From assembly GCF_001879205.1 (NCBI RefSeq), contig NZ_MLFK01000006.1, positions 186,001-250,000 on the forward strand: a stretch of DNA of 64,000 bases. The letters run 5' to 3'. The DNA is from Flavobacterium johnsoniae. GTDB lineage: Bacteria; Bacteroidota; Bacteroidia; Flavobacteriales; Flavobacteriaceae. The translations under genes and the position numbers were made by a program. Below are positions 44,830 to 52,273 of the stretch, piece by piece. How positions within the stretch are numbered: the first letter of the stretch is position 1; each line of letters starts with the position of its first letter. The notes below the pieces were generated by a model, which saw nothing but the letters and a program-made list of their open reading frames with translations, did not search any database and was not told the origin of the DNA.

Positions 44830-45468
44830 ATGAGAAGACTGCCTGTATATTTAGTATTAGACACATCGGGATCAATGACCGGTGAGCCTATTGAAGCTGT
44901 GAAAAATGGCGTTCAAATGATGATTAGTTCATTAAGACAAAATCCGCAAGCCATTGAAACTGCTTTTTTAAGTGTAATAACTTTCGATACTACAGCGCAG
45001 CAAATTATTCCTTTAACAGATTTGGCATCTTTTCAAATGGTTGATCTTAAGGCTTCAGGTGTAACCGCACTGGGCGAAGCGTTACGATTAGCTGCACAAA
45101 AAATAGAAACTGAAGTTGCCAAAACAACAACAGAACAGAAAGGAGACTGGAAACCATTAGTTTTTATTATGACCGATGGAATCCCCACTGATAATTGGGA
45201 AAATGGTCTGAATGAATTTAAGAAAGCAAAAGTTGCCTTTACAGTTGCGTGCGGTGCAGGAGGCGGAGCAGATACTGCAATTTTAAAACAAATTACAGAT
45301 AATGTAGTAAGTCTCGATACTGCAGACAGCGCTAGTATTGGCAAGTTTTTTCAATGGGTAACCGCTTCAATTGGAGTAACTTCAACAAAAGTTGAAGATT
45401 TTGGTAAAGATTTTACAAATTTTAAAGAATTACCTCCGCCGCCATCTGAATTAAACATTGTGGTTTAA
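44830..45468 (+). CDS. vWA-domain protein 1 (TerY-like)
   Basis: A 212-residue single-domain von Willebrand factor A protein. The metal-ion-dependent adhesion site is intact: DTSGSM at residues 11-16 (Asp11, Ser13, Ser15), with a later Thr in GVTALGEAL and an Asp in FIMTDGIPTDNW. TerY-like vWA proteins act with a kinase and phosphatase in Ter systems. The protein ends with the short tail ELPPPPSELNIVV, shared with the next vWA protein. A 162-bp gap without a gene follows. Confidence 0.93.
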   Translation: MRRLPVYLVLDTSGSMTGEPIEAVKNGVQMMISSLRQNPQAIETAFLSVITFDTTAQQIIPLTDLASFQMVDLKASGVTALGEALRLAAQKIETEVAKTTTEQKGDWKPLVFIMTDGIPTDNWENGLNEFKKAKVAFTVACGAGGGADTAILKQITDNVVSLDTADSASIGKFFQWVTASIGVTSTKVEDFGKDFTNFKELPPPPSELNIVV

Positions 45469-45630
45469 CTTCCGGAAAGGCGGAGTTTTTATAGTACTGT
45501 TTTTAATTAAGTTTTTTAGTATTACATCTTTTTGATAGAAGTTATACGCATTACGTATGCCTATAATTTTTGCCATCTGGTTGTGAGCGTTAGGTAATTT
45601 CATTTATTAAATCATTTTCTTTAAAGTTAT

Positions 45631-46266
45631 ATGAGAAGACTACCAGTTTATTTTTTACTAGATACATCAGGATCGATGTATGGAGAGCCAATTCAAGCTT
45701 TAAATAATGCTTTAAGTGGTATGATCAATACGTTGCGTTCAGATGCTCAGGCGTTAGATTCACTTTGGATCAGCATAATTACGTATGACCGAGAAGTAAA
45801 AGAAATCGTGCCGCTGACAGAGCTGGTTCACTTTCAGCTTCCAGAAATCACTTGTCCGCAGAGTGGTCCCACAAATACAGGAGCCGGACTTGATTTTGTT
45901 ATTCAAAAAGTAAATAAAGAAGTTATAAAAGGTTCTGCAGATCAAAAAGGAGATTGGAAGCCGCTACTTTTTGTTTTTACCGACGGAAAACCATCCGATA
46001 TTCAGTTTTACAGAGAGAAGACTGCCGAAATACGAAATATGAGTTTTGGAGCAGTTGTAGGATGTGCAGCCGGACACATGGCCAATGATGATATTCTAAA
46101 AGAACTGACAGACAACGTAGTACATTTAGCATCAGCTGATAGCTCTACGCTGAAACAATTTTTCAAATGGGTTTCAGAAACAATTGAACAAGGTAACAAA
46201 AGCCAGGGAACGGGAGAGAGTGTAATGCTTCCTCCGCCGCCAAGTGAAATAACTGTTGTGATCTAA
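45631..46266 (+). CDS. vWA-domain protein 2 (TerY-like)
   Basis: A 211-residue vWA protein paralogous to its upstream neighbour. MIDAS residues are kept: DTSGSM at 11-16 and FVFTDGKPSDIQ, with a Thr in GPTNTGAGL. It also ends in a Pro-rich tail, MLPPPPSEITVVI. It begins 162 bp after vWA protein 1, an unusually large gap for this cluster, so it may have its own promoter. The next gene starts 2 bp after its stop. Confidence 0.93.
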   Translation: MRRLPVYFLLDTSGSMYGEPIQALNNALSGMINTLRSDAQALDSLWISIITYDREVKEIVPLTELVHFQLPEITCPQSGPTNTGAGLDFVIQKVNKEVIKGSADQKGDWKPLLFVFTDGKPSDIQFYREKTAEIRNMSFGAVVGCAAGHMANDDILKELTDNVVHLASADSSTLKQFFKWVSETIEQGNKSQGTGESVMLPPPPSEITVVI

Positions 46267-46268
46267 TT

Positions 46269-46754
46269 ATGGAAGTGCTGGGAACAATAATTTCAGTTAT
46301 TGGTTTAATTGTACATATAATACAAAAAGTAAATCAATCCTCTCATGGAGATACTAACACGACTTATTACACTGACACGACCTACGCTGTTGTACACAAG
46401 TTTACACCGCAGGAAAAATTAGATAACATGAATATTGACAGTCTCAATATTTGTTATAAAACTGCCGGGATTAGTGGTTTTTCTATCGAAAAAGCCAGAC
46501 GAACTTTGCTTAACAGTTATGTGCAGCATGATTTTTATATAGACGATGTTATTATACGTCAAAATTGTATGTACATAAAAGTAATGCATGCTATCCCTTT
46601 TAATGGAGGAAATAAATGTTATGGAGCTTCTTTTTCCATGAATTTTATGACCGTAAATGATGGAGTTGCCGTTTATGGATCAAAGAAAATCAATGCCGAT
46701 GAAGAACTGGTTTTTAAAGAAATCGCAAACGAATTAATAAAAGCAGTTTCATAA
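46269..46754 (+). CDS. Membrane-anchored hypothetical protein of the Ter cluster
   Basis: A 161-residue protein with an N-terminal hydrophobic helix (EVLGTIISVIGLIVHIIQKV) that could be a membrane anchor, then a soluble domain of mixed strands and helices (YAVVHKFTPQEKLDNMN, IEKARRTLLNSY, FNGGNKCYGASFSMNF). No known family. It overlaps the next gene by one base (TAATG). Its position between vWA proteins 2 and 3 suggests that it works with them at the membrane. Confidence 0.65.
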   Translation: MEVLGTIISVIGLIVHIIQKVNQSSHGDTNTTYYTDTTYAVVHKFTPQEKLDNMNIDSLNICYKTAGISGFSIEKARRTLLNSYVQHDFYIDDVIIRQNCMYIKVMHAIPFNGGNKCYGASFSMNFMTVNDGVAVYGSKKINADEELVFKEIANELIKAVS

Positions 46755-47005
46755 TGTATTTCTTAAAACTATTTATCCAAATTCTAATTGTCGGGTTGTT
46801 TTTGTACTCCAAATTACTGCCGTATAAAGACAAATTGAATCCGCAGTACAAAGGCATATTTGAATTTTTCAATAGTATTTTTTCGCCCATATTCAATTCT
46901 CTAAAAACAATGATCAAACCTTTTCAGGTTGGAGTAGGTTTAGCGGTAGATATGACTCAGATCCTGCTTTTAGTTATTTTTTTAATGTTATTAAATTTCC
47001 TTTAA
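46754..47005 (+). CDS. Small two-helix membrane protein of the Ter cluster
   Basis: An 83-residue protein with a hydrophobic N-terminal helix (LKLFIQILIVGLFLYSKLL) and a hydrophobic C-terminal helix (VDMTQILLLVIFLMLLNFL), joined by a Phe- and Lys-containing loop. The start overlaps the upstream stop (TAATG) and the third vWA gene begins 1 bp after its stop. Tight coupling supports a real gene; function unknown. Confidence 0.62.
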   Translation: MYFLKLFIQILIVGLFLYSKLLPYKDKLNPQYKGIFEFFNSIFSPIFNSLKTMIKPFQVGVGLAVDMTQILLLVIFLMLLNFL

Positions 47006-47006
47006 G

Positions 47007-48059
47007 ATGAGAAGATTACCCATATATTTTTTAATTGATATTTCGGAATCAATGGTTGGAGAGCCCATTCAGCAGGTTGAGGAAGGATTGGCGACCATAA
47101 TTCAGGCTTTAAAAACAGATCCGCATGCTCTAGAAACTGTTTTTGTGTCGATTATAGTATTTGCCGGCCAGCCTAAAACACTCGTTCCTCTGCAGGAAAT
47201 TGTGAGCTTTTATCCGCCAAAATTTCCTATTGGCAGCGGTACATCGCTTAGCAAAGGTTTAGGACATTTAATGTATGAATTAAGAACTAATATCGTTAAA
47301 ACAACTTATGAGGTAAAAGGCGATTGGAAACCCATTGTATTCCTTTTTACAGATGGAGTTCCTACAGATGACAGTCAGGCAGCCATAAACGAATGGAAAC
47401 AAAACTGGCAGCGAACAGCCAACTTAATTGCGATCTCTTTTGGCAGCGAAACAGATACAAAATTATTAGGCGAACTTACAGAAAATGTACTTCATTTTAA
47501 AAATACCAATGTACAGTCGTACAAAGAGTTTTTTAAATGGGTCACAGATTCTATTAAAACAAGCAGTATAAGTGTAGAAAACAACTCGAGCGGTTTTGAA
47601 TTGGCTAAATTAGACGGAGAAACACTTTCGAAAATAGATTTAACCAAAGAAATTCCGAATCGTCAATATGTCGATGATAATTTTGTGGTTTTAAACGGAA
47701 AATGTCAAAATACCAAAAGACCGTATTTGATGAAATACCGCAAAACTATTGCCGAATCTATTTATGCCGGAATCGAATTATCGTCTAAAAATTACAAATT
47801 AGTCGGAGCTTATCAAGTTGATAATTCTTATTTTGAATTAGCCGATTCTGGAAATTTCAACAATAAAGTCAATACCGATGAACTTATAGGCGGTCCAACC
47901 TGTCCGTGTTGTGGCAATCAGGTTGCTTTTGCCGTTTGTGTATGCGGTAAAATACATTGTATTGGCGATGAAAATATCAGTACGTGTCCATGGTGCGGTA
48001 ATCAGGGAAGTTATGGCTGCGGTGAAGGCGGTTTTGATGTAAACAGAACGCAGGGATAA
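47007..48059 (+). CDS. vWA protein 3 with C-terminal zinc domain (TerY)
   Basis: A 350-residue protein joining a vWA domain (residues 1-190) to a TerY-C zinc domain. MIDAS is retained: DISESM at 11-16 keeps DxSxS, with FLFTDGVPTDD further on. The tail holds eight cysteines in pairs, CPCCGNQVAFAVCVCGKIHC and then CPWCGNQGSYGC, likely binding zinc. Of the three vWA proteins, this one matches the TerY of the TerY-phosphatase-kinase triad, and PP2C (3 bp later) and kinase (2 bp after that) follow directly. Confidence 0.92.
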   Translation: MRRLPIYFLIDISESMVGEPIQQVEEGLATIIQALKTDPHALETVFVSIIVFAGQPKTLVPLQEIVSFYPPKFPIGSGTSLSKGLGHLMYELRTNIVKTTYEVKGDWKPIVFLFTDGVPTDDSQAAINEWKQNWQRTANLIAISFGSETDTKLLGELTENVLHFKNTNVQSYKEFFKWVTDSIKTSSISVENNSSGFELAKLDGETLSKIDLTKEIPNRQYVDDNFVVLNGKCQNTKRPYLMKYRKTIAESIYAGIELSSKNYKLVGAYQVDNSYFELADSGNFNNKVNTDELIGGPTCPCCGNQVAFAVCVCGKIHCIGDENISTCPWCGNQGSYGCGEGGFDVNRTQG

Positions 48060-48062
48060 TTT

Positions 48063-49469
48063 ATGGAAGAGACTAAAAGATATATTCAGTCTTTTTTATC
48101 ACAAAAGAAAATTGACATTTCTGCAGATAAAGCAGCTCTTTTTGCAGCATTTGCTTCTAATGAACAAAATGTGAACGCAGTAAAAATAATTCAGGAAAAC
48201 CAAAAAATGATTATGGAGAATTGGATGTTGAAAAATAAAATTCATGATATTTTGACCCAAACGGTTTCAATACCAAACGGAACCGTTAATAAAAAATATT
48301 ATGCAAAAATTGATTTCAATACTTTGGGCTGGAATGATTTTATTGCCTTAGAAATTGAAGGTTTGGAAAATACAGGTCTTGAATTTACTAAAAATGATGA
48401 GCTTATTGGAACTCCAGAAATAAGCGGCGATTTAAAAATCAAAATAAAATTTAGGATTGAAGGCGAACCCGAAGATTCTGCTTTAAATGAAAAAGTGCTG
48501 ACGCTTATTATAAATCCAGATCCTAAATCATTGTGGAAAAATATTGAAAGCGATAAAAACGATCCTTTCTGGAAACCGGATAATGAAGCAGTTGCTGCTA
48601 AATTTTTAGATAAAAATATTGTAGTAGCATCCAAAAGAGGAAGAAGTCATGCCAATACGGGCTCCTTTAGAGAAGATGATTTTGCATTTAAAAATTTAAA
48701 AGAAATAGGCTGGAGTGTTCTGGCGGTTTCTGATGGGGCAGGATCTGCAAAACTCTCAAGAAAAGGTTCTAAAATAGCGTGTGAAACTGTTATTCAGTAT
48801 TTTGAAGAAAATTTAAATCCAGAAAATCTAAAAGAATTTGATCAGGTTTTGGCTGAGCATCATAATAAAGCCAGCGACGAAACATCAAAAAAAATAAGCC
48901 ATTTTGTTTATCAAAATCTTTCAAAAGCCGCACATGCTGCACATCAAAAATTAGAAGAATTTGCAATAAAAAACGAAACAGAATTAAAGAATTTACATGC
49001 AACTTTAATTTTTGCATTGGTTAAAAAATACGATTTTGGATATGCCATTTTAACTTTCGGAATTGGCGACTGCCCAATCGGATTATTAAATAAAGATCTT
49101 ACCGAAATTAAATTAATGAACTGGCTGGATGTAGGTGATTTTGGAGGCGGAACACGCTTTGTTACCATGCCCGAAATTTTTCAGAATGATAAATTTTCAA
49201 CCAGATTCGGCTTTAAACTTGTAGATGATTTCTCTTATTTAATGCTGATGACAGACGGAATTTACGACCCTAAATTTGTCGTTGAAGCCAATTTGGAAAA
49301 AATCGAAAAATGGAAAGATTTTCTTGATGATTTAAATGGGGGAAATGAAGATGGAAGTACAGTTGATTTTTCGAAAGAAAATTCTGATATTGCGCAACAG
49401 CTTTCGAGCTGGATGGATTTTTGGAGTCCGGGAAATCACGATGACAGAACCCTTGCTATAATTTATTAA
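48063..49469 (+). CDS. PP2C-type phosphatase of the TerY-P triad
   Basis: A 468-residue protein phosphatase. Residues ~185-468 are a PP2C domain: EDDFAF, VSDGAGSAKLSRKGS (Asp224), GIGDCPIGLL, LMTDGIYDPKF and a final HDDRTLAIIY supplying the late metal Asp. An N-terminal helical region (1-65) and an Ig-like domain (about 70-150, with GLEFTKNDELIGTPEISGDLKIKI resembling the He-PIG type) precede it. It presumably reverses phosphorylation by the adjacent kinase, with the vWA proteins as targets or adaptors. Confidence 0.9.
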   Translation: MEETKRYIQSFLSQKKIDISADKAALFAAFASNEQNVNAVKIIQENQKMIMENWMLKNKIHDILTQTVSIPNGTVNKKYYAKIDFNTLGWNDFIALEIEGLENTGLEFTKNDELIGTPEISGDLKIKIKFRIEGEPEDSALNEKVLTLIINPDPKSLWKNIESDKNDPFWKPDNEAVAAKFLDKNIVVASKRGRSHANTGSFREDDFAFKNLKEIGWSVLAVSDGAGSAKLSRKGSKIACETVIQYFEENLNPENLKEFDQVLAEHHNKASDETSKKISHFVYQNLSKAAHAAHQKLEEFAIKNETELKNLHATLIFALVKKYDFGYAILTFGIGDCPIGLLNKDLTEIKLMNWLDVGDFGGGTRFVTMPEIFQNDKFSTRFGFKLVDDFSYLMLMTDGIYDPKFVVEANLEKIEKWKDFLDDLNGGNEDGSTVDFSKENSDIAQQLSSWMDFWSPGNHDDRTLAIIY

Positions 49470-49471
49470 GT

Positions 49472-50983
49472 ATGAGTACTATTACAGTAAAATCTATTAA
49501 TGACAACGCAAAATCATATCAATTTGTTGATAATGGCGAACCTATGCGTGGTGGTGTAAAGGATGTTTATTTTAGTCCCGATAAAAAATATGTAGTTGCG
49601 ATTTTTAGAGAAAAACTAGATTTTAATCAAAAAGAGAGACTCCAAAGAATTACAAATAAATATTTAGTTCAAATTCAAAACGGAGATGCAGGCGACTATT
49701 ATTTAAACGAAGTATACAGATGGCCAACTGATGTTATTGAACATAAAGGATTAACCGGAATCATTGTGCCTATTTACGATTCTAAATTTTTCTTTAAAAA
49801 AGGTTATGAAACCAGCGATTTAATTCAGGGAAAAGAAAAAAACGGAAAATGGTTTGCAGGTTCTAAATTTAGAAATCCAAATTTTCCGCTTAGAGTTGCA
49901 AAATCAGAATTAGGCGATTGGCTGAGTTATTTCCAGGTTTGTGTCAATTTGACCCGCGGCGTAAAAAAAATGCATGCCATGGGATTGGCACATTCTGATT
50001 TATCATACAATAATGTTCTAATAGATCCTGTCAATAAATCGGCATGTATGATTGATTTGGATGGACTTGTAGTTCCGGGATTATTTCCTGCAGAAGTTAT
50101 TGGTACAGCAGAATTTATAGCACCAGAAGTACTTTCTACCAAACATCTTAATAAAACTGATCCCAATAGAAAATTACCAAGCAGATTAACAGATCTGCAT
50201 GCATTGCCGGTTTTAATTTATATGTTTTTATTGCACAGACATCCGTTAAAAGGAGGAAAGGTCCATGATCTTGATACCGAAAAAGATGATTTGCTGTCTA
50301 TGGGAGAAAAAGCAATGTTTATAGAACATCCAACTGACGCAGCAAACAGACCAAAACTCAATCAGGTTTCAAAATGGGACTTGCCTTGGGCAGATATCAC
50401 CAAATTGCCTTATGCCATTACAGGTCCATATCTTAAAACCTTGTTTGACAAAGTTTTCATAGACGGATTGCACAACCCAATGCAGAGACCAAATGCAGAA
50501 GAATGGGAAATCGCACTGTTAAAAACAACTGATTTGATGCAAAAATGCCATAACGCTTCATGCGAACAAAAATGGTATGTTTTTGATAACACAAATACAC
50601 CTAGATGTCCGTTTTGTAATACTGCTCACAAAGGGACACTTCCGGTTTTAGACCTTTATTATCAGTTTCAGGAAACCGTCTGGAAACCCGAGAATCACAG
50701 ATTAATGGTTTATAACGATCAATATTTGTTTCAATGGCATGTTAATCGTAATATTGCCCGAAATGAAAAACTCACGGCAGAACAAAAAGTGCCGGTAGGT
50801 TATTTTACTTTCTATAATGATAAATGGGTATTTGTTAATCAAAAGCTGACATCATTAAAAGATGTTACGGAGGATAAAGAAATTCCTATTGGGACAATGC
50901 TGGAGCTTACAGATGGTAAAAAAATACTCCTTTCTAAAGAAGAAGGAGGCAGGGTTATAGTAGTTACAATGGCCAATAAATAA
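49472..50983 (+). CDS. Protein kinase of the TerY-P triad
   Basis: A 503-residue Ser/Thr kinase-like protein. The catalytic loop reads AHSDLSYNNVLID (Asp176, Asn181) and the metal site IDLDGLV (Asp195), a DLDG form of DFG. The usual beta-3 lysine is not evident: the strand reads KYVVAIFREKLD. A zinc ribbon follows the kinase fold (CHNASCEQKW...RCPFCNTAH), then a C-terminal strand-rich domain. It starts 2 bp after the phosphatase. The combination matches the TerY-P triad described for Ter systems. Confidence 0.88.
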   Translation: MSTITVKSINDNAKSYQFVDNGEPMRGGVKDVYFSPDKKYVVAIFREKLDFNQKERLQRITNKYLVQIQNGDAGDYYLNEVYRWPTDVIEHKGLTGIIVPIYDSKFFFKKGYETSDLIQGKEKNGKWFAGSKFRNPNFPLRVAKSELGDWLSYFQVCVNLTRGVKKMHAMGLAHSDLSYNNVLIDPVNKSACMIDLDGLVVPGLFPAEVIGTAEFIAPEVLSTKHLNKTDPNRKLPSRLTDLHALPVLIYMFLLHRHPLKGGKVHDLDTEKDDLLSMGEKAMFIEHPTDAANRPKLNQVSKWDLPWADITKLPYAITGPYLKTLFDKVFIDGLHNPMQRPNAEEWEIALLKTTDLMQKCHNASCEQKWYVFDNTNTPRCPFCNTAHKGTLPVLDLYYQFQETVWKPENHRLMVYNDQYLFQWHVNRNIARNEKLTAEQKVPVGYFTFYNDKWVFVNQKLTSLKDVTEDKEIPIGTMLELTDGKKILLSKEEGGRVIVVTMANK

Positions 50984-51013
50984 TTTAAAATCTAACTTAA
51001 TTAATATTTAAAA

Positions 51014-52021
51014 ATGAATCAACACCCTATTTTTTCAGAACATCCCGGTTTAATAATAGTTTTTGCGGTTGCAGTAGTAATCATGCTGTTGTTAGATTTA
51101 GGAATCTTCAACAAGAAAAGCCATGTCGTAACTAATAAAGAAGCGATTACATGGTCATTAGTATGGATAAGTTTAGCAATGATTTTTAGTGGTTTGATCT
51201 ATCACTTTGCAGGAGCTGCCAAATTTTATGAGTTCCAGTCTGCATACTGGATAGAGAAAGCACTTTCTGTAGATAATCTTTTTGTATTTATATTGGTTTT
51301 TAAATTTTTTGATGTACAAAACGAAAACAAACATAAGGTTCTTTTCTGGGGTATTATAGGAGCCTTGGTTTTAAGGGCTATTTTTATATTCTCAGGAGCA
51401 TTCTTAATAGAACTTACTTACCTAAACAAACTATTAAGTCTTGTTGGAGTAGAAGGTTTCAAATATGACATCAATTTAATCATGACAGCCTTTGGATTAT
51501 TCCTTGTATATGCAGGAATCAAATCTTGGTCTGCCGGAGATGATGATGACGAAGAAGATTACAACAATACAAGAGGAGCAAGATTAATCAGAAAGTTTTT
51601 TAGTGTTTCTGATAAATACGATGGCGATAAATTCTTTACATACGAAAACGGAAAAAAATTAGCAACACCGCTTTTAGTAGTGGTAGCAGTAATCGAGTTT
51701 ACGGATTTATTATTTGCAGTTGACTCTATTCCGGCGATTTTTGCGATTTCAAATGATCCATTTATTCTTTACACTTCTAACATTTTTGCAATTTTAGGAT
51801 TAAGAGCACTGTTCTTCTTATTAGATAATTTCATTCACTTATTTAGTAAGCTGCAATACGGACTGGCCATTATCCTTTCTTTCATTGGTGTGAAAATGAT
51901 TATTGCTCCATTCTATCATATTGATTCGATTTATTCGTTAATTGTTATTGGAGGAATTTTAGTAATATCAGTATTATTATCAATTTTATTACCAGAGCCA
52001 AAAGAAGCAACAGAGGTATAA
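51014..52021 (+). CDS. terC: TerC-family membrane protein
   Basis: A 335-residue inner-membrane protein of the TerC/Alx family, involved in metal-ion (notably manganese) handling and tellurite resistance. It has about eight to nine helices and the family motifs WSLVWISLAMIFSGLIYHFAG, SAYWIEKALSVDNLFVFILVF (with the conserved Glu and Asp in the membrane), VVAVIEFTDLLFAVDSIPAIFAI and ALFFLLDNFIHLFSKLQYGL. An acidic loop (GDDDDEEDYN) lies in the middle. It ends the Ter cluster, followed by a terminator. Confidence 0.95.
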   Translation: MNQHPIFSEHPGLIIVFAVAVVIMLLLDLGIFNKKSHVVTNKEAITWSLVWISLAMIFSGLIYHFAGAAKFYEFQSAYWIEKALSVDNLFVFILVFKFFDVQNENKHKVLFWGIIGALVLRAIFIFSGAFLIELTYLNKLLSLVGVEGFKYDINLIMTAFGLFLVYAGIKSWSAGDDDDEEDYNNTRGARLIRKFFSVSDKYDGDKFFTYENGKKLATPLLVVVAVIEFTDLLFAVDSIPAIFAISNDPFILYTSNIFAILGLRALFFLLDNFIHLFSKLQYGLAIILSFIGVKMIIAPFYHIDSIYSLIVIGGILVISVLLSILLPEPKEATEV

Positions 52022-52048
52022 AAAAGAAGAGAAACGATTTATTAAAAC

Positions 52049-52080
52049 GGATAGAAGTCTAAAAGATTTCTATCCTTTTT
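52049..52080 (+). terminator. Ter-cluster terminator after terC
   Basis: GGATAGAA (52049-52056) pairs with TTCTATCC (52068-52075), followed by a T tract. Confidence 0.85.
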
Positions 52081-52198
52081 TTTTATAATTATTGTTATTG
52101 AAACAAAAGAACTTAAGCAGTAAAATGGAGTTTTTGCCATCAAAAAGTTCTGTAATATTTGTTTTTAAAACGACAGTCGAAACTTAAATTAATTGTCA

Positions 52199-52206
52199 TA
52201 CTTTTG
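52199..52206 (+). promoter_or_regulatory. -7 element (TACTTTTG) of the ABC-F gene, with a possible leader hairpin
   Basis: Exact TAnnTTTG match; the leader to the ATG at 52274 would be ~65 nt. In the leader, AAGTAAA...AGGT (52219-52234) can pair with ACCTTTACT (52242-52250). A structured leader is of interest for an ABC-F gene but might be coincidental. Confidence 0.4.
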
Positions 52207-52273
52207 CACTTTCAAAAAGTAAAGTAAATAAGGTGCTTAAAACCTTTACTGCTTGCCACAATAGTTACAAATT

